A DNA stretch of 64,000 bases, taken from the NCBI RefSeq assembly GCF_052065355.1, contig NZ_JBQHUF010000009.1, positions 52,325 through 116,324 of the forward strand, given 5' to 3'. Position numbers and translations under genes: made by a program. Below are positions 42,343-49,713 of the stretch, piece after piece (within the stretch, counting starts at the first letter, position 1; each line of letters opens with the position of its first letter). The DNA comes from Flavonifractor sp052065355. Lineage in GTDB: Bacteria; Bacillota; Clostridia; Oscillospirales; Oscillospiraceae. The notes under the pieces are model-generated. The model did no database searches. It worked only from the letters and a program-made list of their open reading frames with translations, and had not been told where the DNA came from.

Positions 42343-42618
42343 ATGAGGGATATTTCAGCCCGTGAGCTGAAAGGACACAACATTCTCGCCGTGGAGCGTT
42401 TCCAGGACAGCACCCGATGGATGATCGAGTTTTCCGTCCTGCGTCCCTGCTCCTACGGTAGTCCCGGTGATGAAATGCGGCTGTTTCTCACGGAGGACGG
42501 GTATCAGGCCGCCCTCGTAAGCCAGAAGCGCCGGGAAATCAAAATCAAGCGGTATGCCCGTGTGATCGAGGGCCATGTCCTCGACTTCAAGCCGGACAAG
42601 CGCCGCCGCCACCCGTAA
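42343..42618 (+). CDS. uncharacterised conjugative-element protein, paralogue of the protein at 44205
   Basis: A 91-residue soluble protein. Its second half (RLFLTEDGYQAALVSQ then KIKRYARVIEGHVLDF) aligns with RLFLTEAGYQKSLENQ of the DUF5720-type protein encoded at 44205-44516, so the two are paralogues. Function unknown. AAAGGAG precedes the ATG. Confidence 0.7.
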   Translation: MRDISARELKGHNILAVERFQDSTRWMIEFSVLRPCSYGSPGDEMRLFLTEDGYQAALVSQKRREIKIKRYARVIEGHVLDFKPDKRRRHP

Positions 42619-42645
42619 ACCCATCATCACTACGAAAGGAAAGGA

Positions 42646-42840
42646 ATGAATATGTGTACTGTCCAGAGCATCAAGGATGCCATCCGGGAAAACTGCCAGT
42701 CCCAATATGACATGGAATCCACCGACATTGACCGGGTTTTGCAGACCCTCCCGTTTTCTCAGGAACCGGGACCATTTTCTAAGCCGAAATCGCAAAGGCC
42801 GCTGTATTGGTTCCACGCAAGAAAATATGAAAAAGTGTAA
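42646..42840 (+). CDS. small uncharacterised element protein
   Basis: A 64-residue protein, MNMCTVQSIKDAIRENCQ start, with GAAAGGAAAGGA upstream. No domain recognised. A terminator follows, so it ends the parAB transcript unit. Confidence 0.6.
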   Translation: MNMCTVQSIKDAIRENCQSQYDMESTDIDRVLQTLPFSQEPGPFSKPKSQRPLYWFHARKYEKV

Positions 42841-42842
42841 CT

Positions 42843-42877
42843 GCCACAATTCTTTTTACAGGATTGTGGCTTTTTTC
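42843..42877 (+). terminator. terminator before the Rep-like gene
   Basis: GCCACAAT pairs with ATTGTGGC, followed by TTTTTTC. Confidence 0.8.
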
Positions 42878-42907
42878 ATGCCCTGAGAACAGAAAGGAGT
42901 GAAGTCA

Positions 42908-43801
42908 ATGGCGGTCTTTCGGATTGAAAGAACCCGCGACTATACGGTAATGAGCAATCATCACCTGCGGAACCATGAATTGTCCCTGAAGGCCAAGGGG
43001 CTGCTTTCCATGATGCTGTCCCTGCCGGATGACTGGAACTATACCACCCGTGGCCTTGCGAAAATCTGCAAGGAGGGCGTGGACGCCATCGGTAATGCGC
43101 TGCGGGAGCTGGAAACCGCCGGTTACATCGTGCGCCACCAGCTGAGGGACCGGCAGGGCCGGATCAGCGATACCGAGTATGTCATTTATGAGCAGCCCCA
43201 GCCCCGGCAGCCGGAAACGCCTGGGCCGGATACGGCTGAACCGGATACGGCTTCACCAGATACGGAAAACCCGTATATGGATAAACCGGATACGGAAAAG
43301 CCCGCAGAATTAAATATAGAGAAATCAAATACCCAAAAATCAATTACTCAGGGAGCAAGTACCGATTCCATTCCCTTCCGGGAGCCAGCGGCAGCACAGC
43401 TGCCGGAACGGAAAGGAAGGGATGCGATGTCGCTCACAGAGATGGAAAGTTATCGGGATTTGATTCTGGAGAACATCGAGTATGACCACCTGTGCCGGGA
43501 GTTTACCACCTACCGGGAGGACCTGGACGAGATCGTGGAGCTGATGGTGGAGACCGTCTGCGCCAAGCGGAAAACCACCCGGATCGCTGGCAGCGACTTC
43601 CCCCATGAGGTGGTCCGCTCCCGTTTTTTGAAGCTGGATTGCTCCCACATCGAGTTTGTCATGGAATGCCTGCGGAACAATACCACCGAAATCCGCAACA
43701 TGAAGCAGTATCTGCTTGCGGTGCTGTTTAATGCGCCGACCACGATCAGCAACCACTACACCGCACAAGTCAACCACGATATGTACGCAGGCGGCTGGTA
43801 A
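42908..43801 (+). CDS. HTH replication-initiator-like protein (DUF6017-type)
   Basis: A 297-residue protein beginning MAVFRIERTRDYTVMSNHHL. Residues ~25-80 are a winged helix (LKAKGLLSMMLSLPDDWNYT, GLAKICKEGVDAIGNALREL). A proline-rich linker with repeated PDT units follows near 95-130. The C-terminal ~120 residues (MTLTEM-type, YDHLCREFTTYREDLDEI) match DUF6017. This is a standard gene of CD1115-type conjugative elements. The ATG at 42908 (AAAGGAG 8 nt upstream) is preferred over the GTG at 42899. Replication role inferred. Confidence 0.8.
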   Translation: MAVFRIERTRDYTVMSNHHLRNHELSLKAKGLLSMMLSLPDDWNYTTRGLAKICKEGVDAIGNALRELETAGYIVRHQLRDRQGRISDTEYVIYEQPQPRQPETPGPDTAEPDTASPDTENPYMDKPDTEKPAELNIEKSNTQKSITQGASTDSIPFREPAAAQLPERKGRDAMSLTEMESYRDLILENIEYDHLCREFTTYREDLDEIVELMVETVCAKRKTTRIAGSDFPHEVVRSRFLKLDCSHIEFVMECLRNNTTEIRNMKQYLLAVLFNAPTTISNHYTAQVNHDMYAGGW

Positions 43802-43849
43802 ACAGCCGCTTTTCTGCTGCCCGGACACACCGGGAGAAAGGATTTTGCC

Positions 43850-44212
43850 ATGAAACGACCCCTTGCTTACATTACGGCTCCCTGGAGCAACAGCCAGTAT
43901 GAGAACGCTGAGAACGCTGCGGCCTACTGCCGTCAGGTGTACGACGCCGGGTATTCGCCCATCTGCCCGGTGCTGTTCCTGCCTACCTTCCTCAAGGACG
44001 AGATTCCCCAGGAACACAAGGACGGGCTGGATATGGCGCGGGACTACCTGCGCCGGTCCCATGTGCTGGTGGTCTGCGGCCACGGTATCGACGAGACCGT
44101 GAAGAATGACATTGCCACCGCCGAGCGCCTGCGGATCACCGCCACCACCCTGGACGGTATCCTGACCGTGAAGGGCCAGGGACGCGGGAAAGGAGGCGCA
44201 CGCCATGCCTGA
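43850..44212 (+). CDS. DUF4406/DUF7768-like nucleotide-related protein
   Basis: A 120-residue protein beginning MKRPLAYITAPWSNSQYENAE, with the fold pattern of nucleoside deoxyribosyltransferase-like proteins (AYCRQVYDAGYSPICPVLFL, then VLVVCGHGIDETV). It overlaps the next gene by 8 nt. Role in the element unknown. Confidence 0.7.
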   Translation: MKRPLAYITAPWSNSQYENAENAAAYCRQVYDAGYSPICPVLFLPTFLKDEIPQEHKDGLDMARDYLRRSHVLVVCGHGIDETVKNDIATAERLRITATTLDGILTVKGQGRGKGGARHA

Positions 44213-44516
44213 GCGTAAGACCGTGGGCCAGCTGATGGAGGAAATGCGCCTCAAAGCCGGGGCGCAGAACTACCACGGCCATGAGTACATGGATTTGGAG
44301 CGGTTTGCCGAGGACACCCGGCACATGATTATCTTCGATGTGTTGACCCACGATTCGCCGGTGGGCTGGAAAGGCGAACGGACCCGCCTGTTTCTGACGG
44401 AGGCCGGATACCAGAAAAGCCTGGAGAACCAGGAAAAGGGCCATATCAAGATTCTCAGCCATGCCAAAGTGCGCCAGGGCCATCTGTACTATGACCGCTC
44501 CGACCAGCTGCGCTGA
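44205..44516 (+). CDS. DUF5720-type conjugative-element protein
   Basis: A 103-residue protein with MPERKTVGQLMEEMRLKAG start and the shared block RLFLTEAGYQKSLENQEKGH. Paralogue of the product at 42343-42618. Function unknown. Conserved in the transfer modules of this element class. Confidence 0.7.
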   Translation: MPERKTVGQLMEEMRLKAGAQNYHGHEYMDLERFAEDTRHMIIFDVLTHDSPVGWKGERTRLFLTEAGYQKSLENQEKGHIKILSHAKVRQGHLYYDRSDQLR

Positions 44517-44528
44517 AAGGAGCCTGCC

Positions 44529-44570
44529 ATGCTGAAATACCTGCTGCGGCGGCTGGTGGTCCCGCCTTAG
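44529..44570 (+). pseudogene. short ORF ending at an in-frame TAG, possibly a decayed conjugation gene
   Basis: ATG at 44529 with AAAGGAG at proper spacing encodes only MLKYLLRRLVVPP before TAG. The frame continues in sensible codons (YQAPPLQNPWKGG) up to the start of pcfB, which suggests a small ORF truncated by a nonsense change. Confidence 0.35.
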
Positions 44571-44617
44571 TATCAAGCGCCACCCCTGCAAAATCCGTGG
44601 AAAGGAGGCGATGACCT

Positions 44618-45118
44618 ATGCAGGAGGAAGTGGAAAACAGGACTTTGACGCTGGTAGTCAGCGGAACAAAGTTTACCGGGCGGCTGTTTAAGGCTGCCAT
44701 CACCAAGTACCTTGCCCACCGCAAGGAAAAGAAGCTGCAAAAGCAGAAAAGCCGGGATACCCCCGTGATTCCCCACGGCAAGCAGACGGTGAAGCAGCTG
44801 ATCGGCCAGAACCAGGGCGTTTCCAACATCGAGATTACCGACCCCTCCATCAAGGAGTTTGAAAAGATCGCCCGGAAATACGGCGTGGACTATGCGGTGA
44901 AGAAGGACCGGAGCAGCTCCCCGCCCAAGTACCTGATCTTTTTCAAAGGCCGCGATGCGGATGCCCTGACCGCTGCCTTTACCGAGTACACCGGCAAGAA
45001 GGTCAGAAAGGCGCAGAAAACAGAGCGTCCGTCCGTGCTGGCAAAGCTGAGCCAGTTCAAAGAGCTGGTAAAACACGCCGTCGTGGACCGGAACAAGCGG
45101 AAGGAGCTGGAACGATGA
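44618..45118 (+). CDS. pcfB: PcfB-family conjugation protein (DUF3801)
   Basis: A 166-residue protein with MQEEVENRTLTLVVSGTKFTG start and the DUF3801 segment KVLRKAQ-like end. It belongs to the PcfB group that works with the VirD4 coupling protein in conjugation. AAAGGAGG precedes the ATG. It overlaps virD4 by 4 nt (ATGA). Confidence 0.88.
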   Translation: MQEEVENRTLTLVVSGTKFTGRLFKAAITKYLAHRKEKKLQKQKSRDTPVIPHGKQTVKQLIGQNQGVSNIEITDPSIKEFEKIARKYGVDYAVKKDRSSSPPKYLIFFKGRDADALTAAFTEYTGKKVRKAQKTERPSVLAKLSQFKELVKHAVVDRNKRKELER

Positions 45119-45417
45119 AAAAGCAACTTGACATCAAAAAGCTCCTTTTGCTGAATATGCCGTATATCCTGATGGGGCTGTTCGCAACCAACTTCGGTGA
45201 AGGATGGCGGATGGCCGTGGGTGCGGACGCTTCGGCAAAAATGCTCTCGTTCTTCTCCACACTGCCGGTGGCGCTGGTCAGCTGGTGGCCCAGCTTTCAC
45301 CCGCTGGACCTGCTGGTGGGCCTGTGCTGCGGCGCTGGCTTGCGATTGGCCGTGTATCTCAAAAGCAAGAACGCCAAGAAGTACCGGCACGGTATGGAGT
45401 ATGGCAGCGCCCGCTGG
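45115..45417 (+). pseudogene. virD4 (type IV coupling protein) 5' fragment
   Basis: 101 codons of a CD1115-type VirD4: two membrane helices (LLLLNMPYILMGLFATNF and LDLLVGLCCGAGLRLAVYL), then KYRHGMEYGSARW. After the Trp codon the sequence turns into foreign DNA (SA-stop). The 3' part of the same gene resumes at about 62248, but the ~65-75 residues in between that hold Walker A are missing. Coupling function is therefore lost. Confidence 0.88.
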
Positions 45418-45473
45418 AGTGCATAATTTTAAGTGTAAAGGAAGCCTATATGGACGCACAGGAGGTTATGCAC

Positions 45474-47324
45474 ATGACTGATTATAGTAAAATTACAGCC
45501 CTTTACTCCCGCCTTTCCGTGGGCGACGAGGACAGGGACGGCGGTGAGAGTAACTCGATACAGAACCAAAAAATCTTTTTGGAGAACTACGCCAGAGGGC
45601 AGCACTTAACCAATATCCGGCACTACATTGACGATGACGAAAGCGGCAGATTTTTTGACCGTTCTGCCTACTCCCGCATGATGGACGATGTAGAGAACGG
45701 GAAAATCGGTGTCTGCATTATGAAAGACCTGACACGCTGGGGGCGTGACTATCTCCAAGTCGGCAATGCGATGGAGATATTCAGACGGAACAATGTGCGC
45801 TTTATCGCAGTCAACAACGGGATAGACAGCGAAAAGCCCGATACATTGGAGTTTGCGCCCTTTATCAACATCATGTCGGAGTGGTACGCAAAGGACATCA
45901 GCAAGAAAGTAAAGACCGGCATTAAGACGAAGGGCATGAGTGGAAAGCCGATTGCCACCGAAGCCCCCTATGGCTATGTCAAATCCCCGGACAACAAGGA
46001 TTTTTGGATTATCGACGAGGAAGCCGCCGGAGTTGTTCGTTTGATTTTTCGCCTGTTTCTGGACGGAAAAAACCGAAACCAAATTGCCGTATATCTCACG
46101 CAGGCGCAAATCCCAACGCCCACATTCTACATGAAAGAGCGCGGGCGGGGAACCTGTAAAAACAGGGCGCTCAATGAGGCCAACCGCTATAAGTGGAACA
46201 AAGCCACCCTGACCCATATCCTCACACGGCAGGAGTATTGCGGTGATGTTGTCAACTTCAAGACCACAAAGCACTTCCGCGACAAGCGGAACCACTATGT
46301 AGACCGGAGCCAATGGCAGATAACCGAAAATGTGCATGAGCCGATTATTGACCGCACCGACTTTGAAACCGTACAGCGGATTTTGGAAAATGCGCCCGTC
46401 AAACGCCCCAACGGGGACGGGGAAATCCACCCTTTGTCGGGCTTGCTTTTCTGTAAGGATTGCGGTGCGAAAATGCACATTCGCATAGATTATCGGAATG
46501 GCGGCAAGCGTCATGTTGCCTATTGCAGCGAGTACCACAAGGGAAAAGCCAAAAACCCCAAATGCAATTCCCCGCACATCATTGACGCGGATTTGCTCAT
46601 GCAGACCATCGCGGAAGTGCTGAAGAAAATCGAGGACTATTCTATCAGCAACTGGGCGGAATTTGAAGCCTTAGTGAAAAAGAACCTTGCCATGCAGCAG
46701 ACCGACAAGACCAAGAAACAGCAGAAGCGTATCCCGCAAATCACGACGCGCCTTGAACAGATTGACAAGGTGCTGAACAAGCTCTATGAGGACAACGCCC
46801 TCGGCACGATCCCGCAAGACCGCTATGAGCAAATGTCGCAGAAGTATTCAGAAGAATACTATGCGCTGAAAGCGGAGCTTGCCGAGCTGCAAGAGCAGCT
46901 ATCCGCTTTTGAGAACGCGGGCGGACGGGCGCAGAAGTTTTTGAAGCTGACGGAACGCTACGCTGCCTTTACCGACCTGACCCCCGCCATTCTCAACGAG
47001 TTTATCAGCCGGATTGAAGTGCATGAGCGCGACAAGAAAAGGGCAAAACAAGCCATTCAGCACATCGGGATATATTTCAACTATATCGGCAAATTTGAGA
47101 ACGAAGTGACACAGCTTACAGAGCCAACGGAGCAGGAAATCCGGCAAATGCGGGAGAAAATCGAGGAAGCCCAAAAGGAAAAGAGCCGCGCCTACCACCG
47201 GCAGTATTCAAGGGAGTACCGGGCGCGTAACCTTGAAAAGCGACGGGAGTATGACCGCATGAAAGCACGGGAATACCGGGCAAAGAAAAAGGCACAGGAA
47301 GCCGCCGCAGCACCCGCACAGTAA
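45474..47324 (+). CDS. large serine recombinase (TnpX/Tn4451-type)
   Basis: A 616-residue serine recombinase. The resolvase domain carries the nucleophile in ALYSRLSVGDED near residue 14 and the MKDLTRWGRDY helix. A recombinase domain and a zinc ribbon (LFCKDCGAKM, then CSEYHKGKAKNPKC) follow. The C-terminus is coiled-coil and ends in Arg/Tyr-rich repeats (SREYRARNLEKRREYDRMK). The ATG at 45474 has AGGAGG 8 nt upstream. It starts 57 bp from the virD4 junction, as expected for the integrase of the left element. Confidence 0.92.
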   Translation: MTDYSKITALYSRLSVGDEDRDGGESNSIQNQKIFLENYARGQHLTNIRHYIDDDESGRFFDRSAYSRMMDDVENGKIGVCIMKDLTRWGRDYLQVGNAMEIFRRNNVRFIAVNNGIDSEKPDTLEFAPFINIMSEWYAKDISKKVKTGIKTKGMSGKPIATEAPYGYVKSPDNKDFWIIDEEAAGVVRLIFRLFLDGKNRNQIAVYLTQAQIPTPTFYMKERGRGTCKNRALNEANRYKWNKATLTHILTRQEYCGDVVNFKTTKHFRDKRNHYVDRSQWQITENVHEPIIDRTDFETVQRILENAPVKRPNGDGEIHPLSGLLFCKDCGAKMHIRIDYRNGGKRHVAYCSEYHKGKAKNPKCNSPHIIDADLLMQTIAEVLKKIEDYSISNWAEFEALVKKNLAMQQTDKTKKQQKRIPQITTRLEQIDKVLNKLYEDNALGTIPQDRYEQMSQKYSEEYYALKAELAELQEQLSAFENAGGRAQKFLKLTERYAAFTDLTPAILNEFISRIEVHERDKKRAKQAIQHIGIYFNYIGKFENEVTQLTEPTEQEIRQMREKIEEAQKEKSRAYHRQYSREYRARNLEKRREYDRMKAREYRAKKKAQEAAAAPAQ

Positions 47325-47342
47325 AACCGAATACTGACAACC

Positions 47343-47379
47343 AAGAGGGATTTTCCGGGCTACGGGAAATCCCTCTTTT
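47343..47379 (+). terminator. terminator after serine recombinase
   Basis: AAGAGGGATTTTCC pairs with GGGAAATCCCTCTT, followed by TTG. Confidence 0.8.
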
Positions 47380-47402
47380 GCACCCAGAGAAAGGAGCCGC
47401 CT

Positions 47403-47597
47403 ATGGCAGAACAGAACGGGACACCTCAATCCCCCGACAGTGTTATCACGACACAGAGGAACGGACAGACCATCGTTGCGGAGTTGTTTTTCAACCACAG
47501 CGGCACAGAAACATTCCGCGACAAGCTGCTCAAAGTGATACTTGCCGACAGCTTGCAGGACGGTCAAGAGCCGGAAAAAACGAAAATCACGCGATAG
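47403..47597 (+). CDS. TnpW-like transposon protein (left element)
   Basis: A 64-residue protein, MAEQNGTPQSPDSVITTQ, with the TnpW-like core ELFFNHSGTETFRDKLLKVI. It is related to the TnpW at 62017 and lies after the recombinase, as in Tn4451-like elements. AAAGGAG precedes the ATG. Function unknown. A hairpin follows at 47596-47640. Confidence 0.7.
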   Translation: MAEQNGTPQSPDSVITTQRNGQTIVAELFFNHSGTETFRDKLLKVILADSLQDGQEPEKTKITR

Positions 47598-47640
47598 GAA
47601 CCGCCCGGACGAAGAATGGTTCGCCGGGGCGGTTTCTATT
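47596..47640 (+). terminator. terminator after TnpW-like gene
   Basis: AGGAACCGCCC pairs with GGGGCGGTTTCT, followed by ATTT. Confidence 0.6.
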
Positions 47641-47730
47641 TGAAAATCCCCATTTTCCCCAAGTCAAGAGCCGGGAAAATTCCCTCAAAAATGCCCCTCT
47701 CTCCAAACGAGGGCGCAGAAAGGAGAGTTT

Positions 47731-48027
47731 ATGCGAACAGGGCTTCCCAAGCAAAAAAAGATCACAGACATCTGGTTTGATGAGAAAGACCCGTTGATCC
47801 ATATCCGTACCCACAACACCGACTTGAAGAAGCGGCTTGCCGCCTATGCCGAGCAGCACCCCGATGTGTGCCGCCAGACCGACGCAGACCCGGAAACGGG
47901 CTGCATGGAGTTTGACATTGAGAAAGGCCGCTTCTCTTTCCGTCTGACCGCCCCATACAGCGAGGAACGGCGGGAAGCGGCGCGGCGGTATGCCAGAGAG
48001 AGCAACGTCGCCGACAGGCTGAAATAG
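47731..48027 (+). CDS. small element protein, paralogue of the product at 53741
   Basis: A 98-residue protein (MRTGLPKQKKITDIWFDEKD). Its body LKKRLAAYAEQHPDVC and PYSEERREAARRYARES aligns with LKKRLAAFSKKYPDLC and PYSEERRQKASQYARQN of the protein at 53741-54031. Function unknown. The shared gene marks the two halves of the insert as related elements. Confidence 0.72.
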   Translation: MRTGLPKQKKITDIWFDEKDPLIHIRTHNTDLKKRLAAYAEQHPDVCRQTDADPETGCMEFDIEKGRFSFRLTAPYSEERREAARRYARESNVADRLK

Positions 48028-48029
48028 AG

Positions 48030-48058
48030 TTGAAATGTTCATAGTTTTGTGCTATACT
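48030..48058 (+). promoter_or_regulatory. promoter of the rlmA resistance cassette
   Basis: TTGAAA (48030-48035), a 17-nt spacer and TATACT (48053-48058), about 50 bp before the leader peptide. Confidence 0.8.
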
Positions 48059-48106
48059 TTTTCTAAAAGCAGAGTAATACTGCGGAATTGATTGGAGGAC
48101 AACACA

Positions 48107-48133
48107 ATGGTTACATTTATGAGATTAAGATAA
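48107..48133 (+). CDS. eight-codon macrolide-sensing leader peptide MVTFMRLR
   Basis: ATG at 48107 after TTGGAGG (8 nt spacing) encodes MVTFMRLR and stops with TAA. Macrolides and ketolides stall ribosomes at +X+ motifs; MRLR is the stalling core of the ErmD leader. It precedes an rRNA methyltransferase by 79 bp, with inverted repeats between, so drug-induced stalling should relieve attenuation. Confidence 0.82.
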   Translation: MVTFMRLR

Positions 48134-48204
48134 AACCGCGAGTTATGTTGCGGTTATCCGTATTGCATAACTCGCTTATTGAAGCAGAGATGTAATTACG
48201 GAGG
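48134..48204 (+). promoter_or_regulatory. attenuator between leader peptide and rlmA
   Basis: A 10-bp perfect stem GCGAGTTATG/CATAACTCGC (48138-48147 with 48166-48175) competes with AACCGC/GCGGTT (48134-48139 with 48150-48155). CCGTA (48158-48162) can pair with TACGG (48197-48201) at the ribosome-binding site of rlmA. The mutually exclusive stems are typical of erm-type translational attenuation. Confidence 0.75.
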
Positions 48205-48212
48205 AAAAACAA

Positions 48213-49046
48213 ATGAATAATAATTTATCACGCTTTGCAGACAGCAAGGTTTATTTTCAATGCCCAATTTGCACAAAATCAATGGATATACAAGGCAATA
48301 GCCTAATTTGTAGACATGGACATTGCTTTGATATTTCAAGATATGGGTATGTAAATTTGTTGTTAAAATCATCGCCCAAAACCAACTACAGCAAGCGGTC
48401 TTTTGACAACCGGCACCAAATTTTGGAGTATGGCATGTATGATGTTGTGTTGGAGAAAATCATACAGTTTATTTCTGATACGCCATCTATAAGAAACATT
48501 TTAGATGTTGGTTGCGGCGAGGGTTTCTATGCAAGGCAGATACAGCAAAGAACAGAACGAAACATCTTTGCCTTTGACTTGTCAAGGGAGGCAATACAGA
48601 TTGCATCAAAAAAAGACAAGCGCAAAGCAGTGAAGTGGTTTGTTACTGACTTATCAAAAATCCCTTTGAAAGACGGAAGTATGGATTGTATTTTAGACAT
48701 ATTTTCGCCTGCACACTACAAAGAATTTCAGCGATTGCTATCTCCTAACGGATATGTTGTGAAAGTAATTCCTACGAAAAATCATTTGAGGGAAATCAGG
48801 ACTAAAGTGCAAGCACACTTGAAAAATCCAGATTATTCAAATGAGTCTGTCGTTGAATATTTTGAGAAATATCTTAAAACCATTTCAAGAGAAACGGTTT
48901 CAGCCACCGTACAGTTGTCATCAGAACAAAGAATGTCGTTTATTGAAATGACGCCGCTTCTCTTTTGCGTTGAAAAAGATTGCGTTGATTGGCGTACTCT
49001 CACACATTTGACAATCGAAGCTGATGTTTTAATAGGAATGTATTAA
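48213..49046 (+). CDS. RlmA/TlrB-type 23S rRNA guanine-N1 methyltransferase, leader-controlled
   Basis: A 277-residue methyltransferase of the RlmA(I)/RlmA(II) family. N-terminal zinc finger ligands C17, C20, C33 and H37 (FQCPICTKSM, CRHGHCFDISRYGYVNLL) are followed by a Rossmann SAM site (ILDVGCGEGFYARQI near 95). RlmA(II)/TlrB methylates G748 in the macrolide tunnel and gives tylosin-class resistance; which guanine is hit here is not known. The AT-rich composition contrasts with flanking genes, which points to recent transfer. GGAGG lies 9 nt before the ATG, partly within the attenuator. Confidence 0.87.
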   Translation: MNNNLSRFADSKVYFQCPICTKSMDIQGNSLICRHGHCFDISRYGYVNLLLKSSPKTNYSKRSFDNRHQILEYGMYDVVLEKIIQFISDTPSIRNILDVGCGEGFYARQIQQRTERNIFAFDLSREAIQIASKKDKRKAVKWFVTDLSKIPLKDGSMDCILDIFSPAHYKEFQRLLSPNGYVVKVIPTKNHLREIRTKVQAHLKNPDYSNESVVEYFEKYLKTISRETVSATVQLSSEQRMSFIEMTPLLFCVEKDCVDWRTLTHLTIEADVLIGMY

Positions 49047-49111
49047 AGGGCGTATTGATATTTAATATTCCCATTTATTGAGCAGAACGGAGTAAACCAA
49101 ACACCCTAATC

Positions 49112-49146
49112 AAAAGGACAGCCGAGGAAATCGACTGTCCTTTTTC
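49112..49146 (+). terminator. terminator after rlmA
   Basis: AAAAGGACAG pairs with CTGTCCTTTTT around a 13-nt loop. Confidence 0.8.
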
Positions 49147-49177
49147 TATGCCGACAGGTAGAAAGGAGTGACCACCC

Positions 49178-49474
49178 ATGACGAAACCGAGAGAAAAAAA
49201 ACGCGAGGAATTGCAAGCCGAGATTGAGGACGGGAAGAAGAAAATCCGGCAGCTTGAAAATCGGGAAAAGGTGTTGCGGCAAAAGTTATCCCAAGAGGAA
49301 CGCAGGACGCGCAGCCATCGGCTGATCGTCCGGGGTGCGGTCTTTGAGAGCATTGTGCCAGAAGCAAAGACCATGACCGACGAAGAAGCCGCCGCCTTTC
49401 TCCGGCTTGCCCTGACGAGCGAGGAAGCGCGGGGCTATCTGAAAAAACGCACCGAGGGCGGGAAAAGCGAATAA
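49178..49474 (+). CDS. DUF3847 protein of the left element
   Basis: A 98-residue charged coiled-coil protein (EDGKKKIRQLENREKVLRQK) with the DUF3847 tail RTRSHRLIVRGAVFES. It lies immediately upstream of an oriT-like site and relaxase, the usual order, and is paralogous to the product at 57617-57934. Probably a relaxosome accessory protein. Confidence 0.8.
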   Translation: MTKPREKKREELQAEIEDGKKKIRQLENREKVLRQKLSQEERRTRSHRLIVRGAVFESIVPEAKTMTDEEAAAFLRLALTSEEARGYLKKRTEGGKSE

Positions 49475-49487
49475 TCCCTTTGGTACA

Positions 49488-49531
49488 AAGGGCGCACTTA
49501 TACACCCTTACGGGTGCGTGCGCTCTGCCGA
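49488..49531 (+). other. oriT-like segment of the left element
   Basis: AAGGGCGCACTTATACACC, a hairpin CACCC/GGGTG and CGCTCTGCCGA. The same ordered blocks occur at 57936-57984, each time between a DUF3847 gene and a relaxase gene. That placement and conservation are what oriT requires. Confidence 0.7.
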
Positions 49532-49713
49532 GGGCTTGTCGGCACAGAGAGAAAGCCGCTTGCTTCCCTCTCTGACCGACATTGGCGGCTTTGCCGCAAC
49601 AAGGGGCTGCACCCCTTGCGCCGCTTACGCGGCTATCCCTGCACACCCACAAAAACAGTATACCAGCCTTTGGCGTCTGTACCATTTTTGCGGGTTTTCA
49701 TTTTATCCGGGAG

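Noticed and set aside
45204..45473. N-terminal extension of the serine recombinase in the same frame
   Set aside because: The upstream frame is a shifted reading of the virD4 fragment. The ATG at 45474 has a strong ribosome-binding site and matches the start of the resolvase domain.
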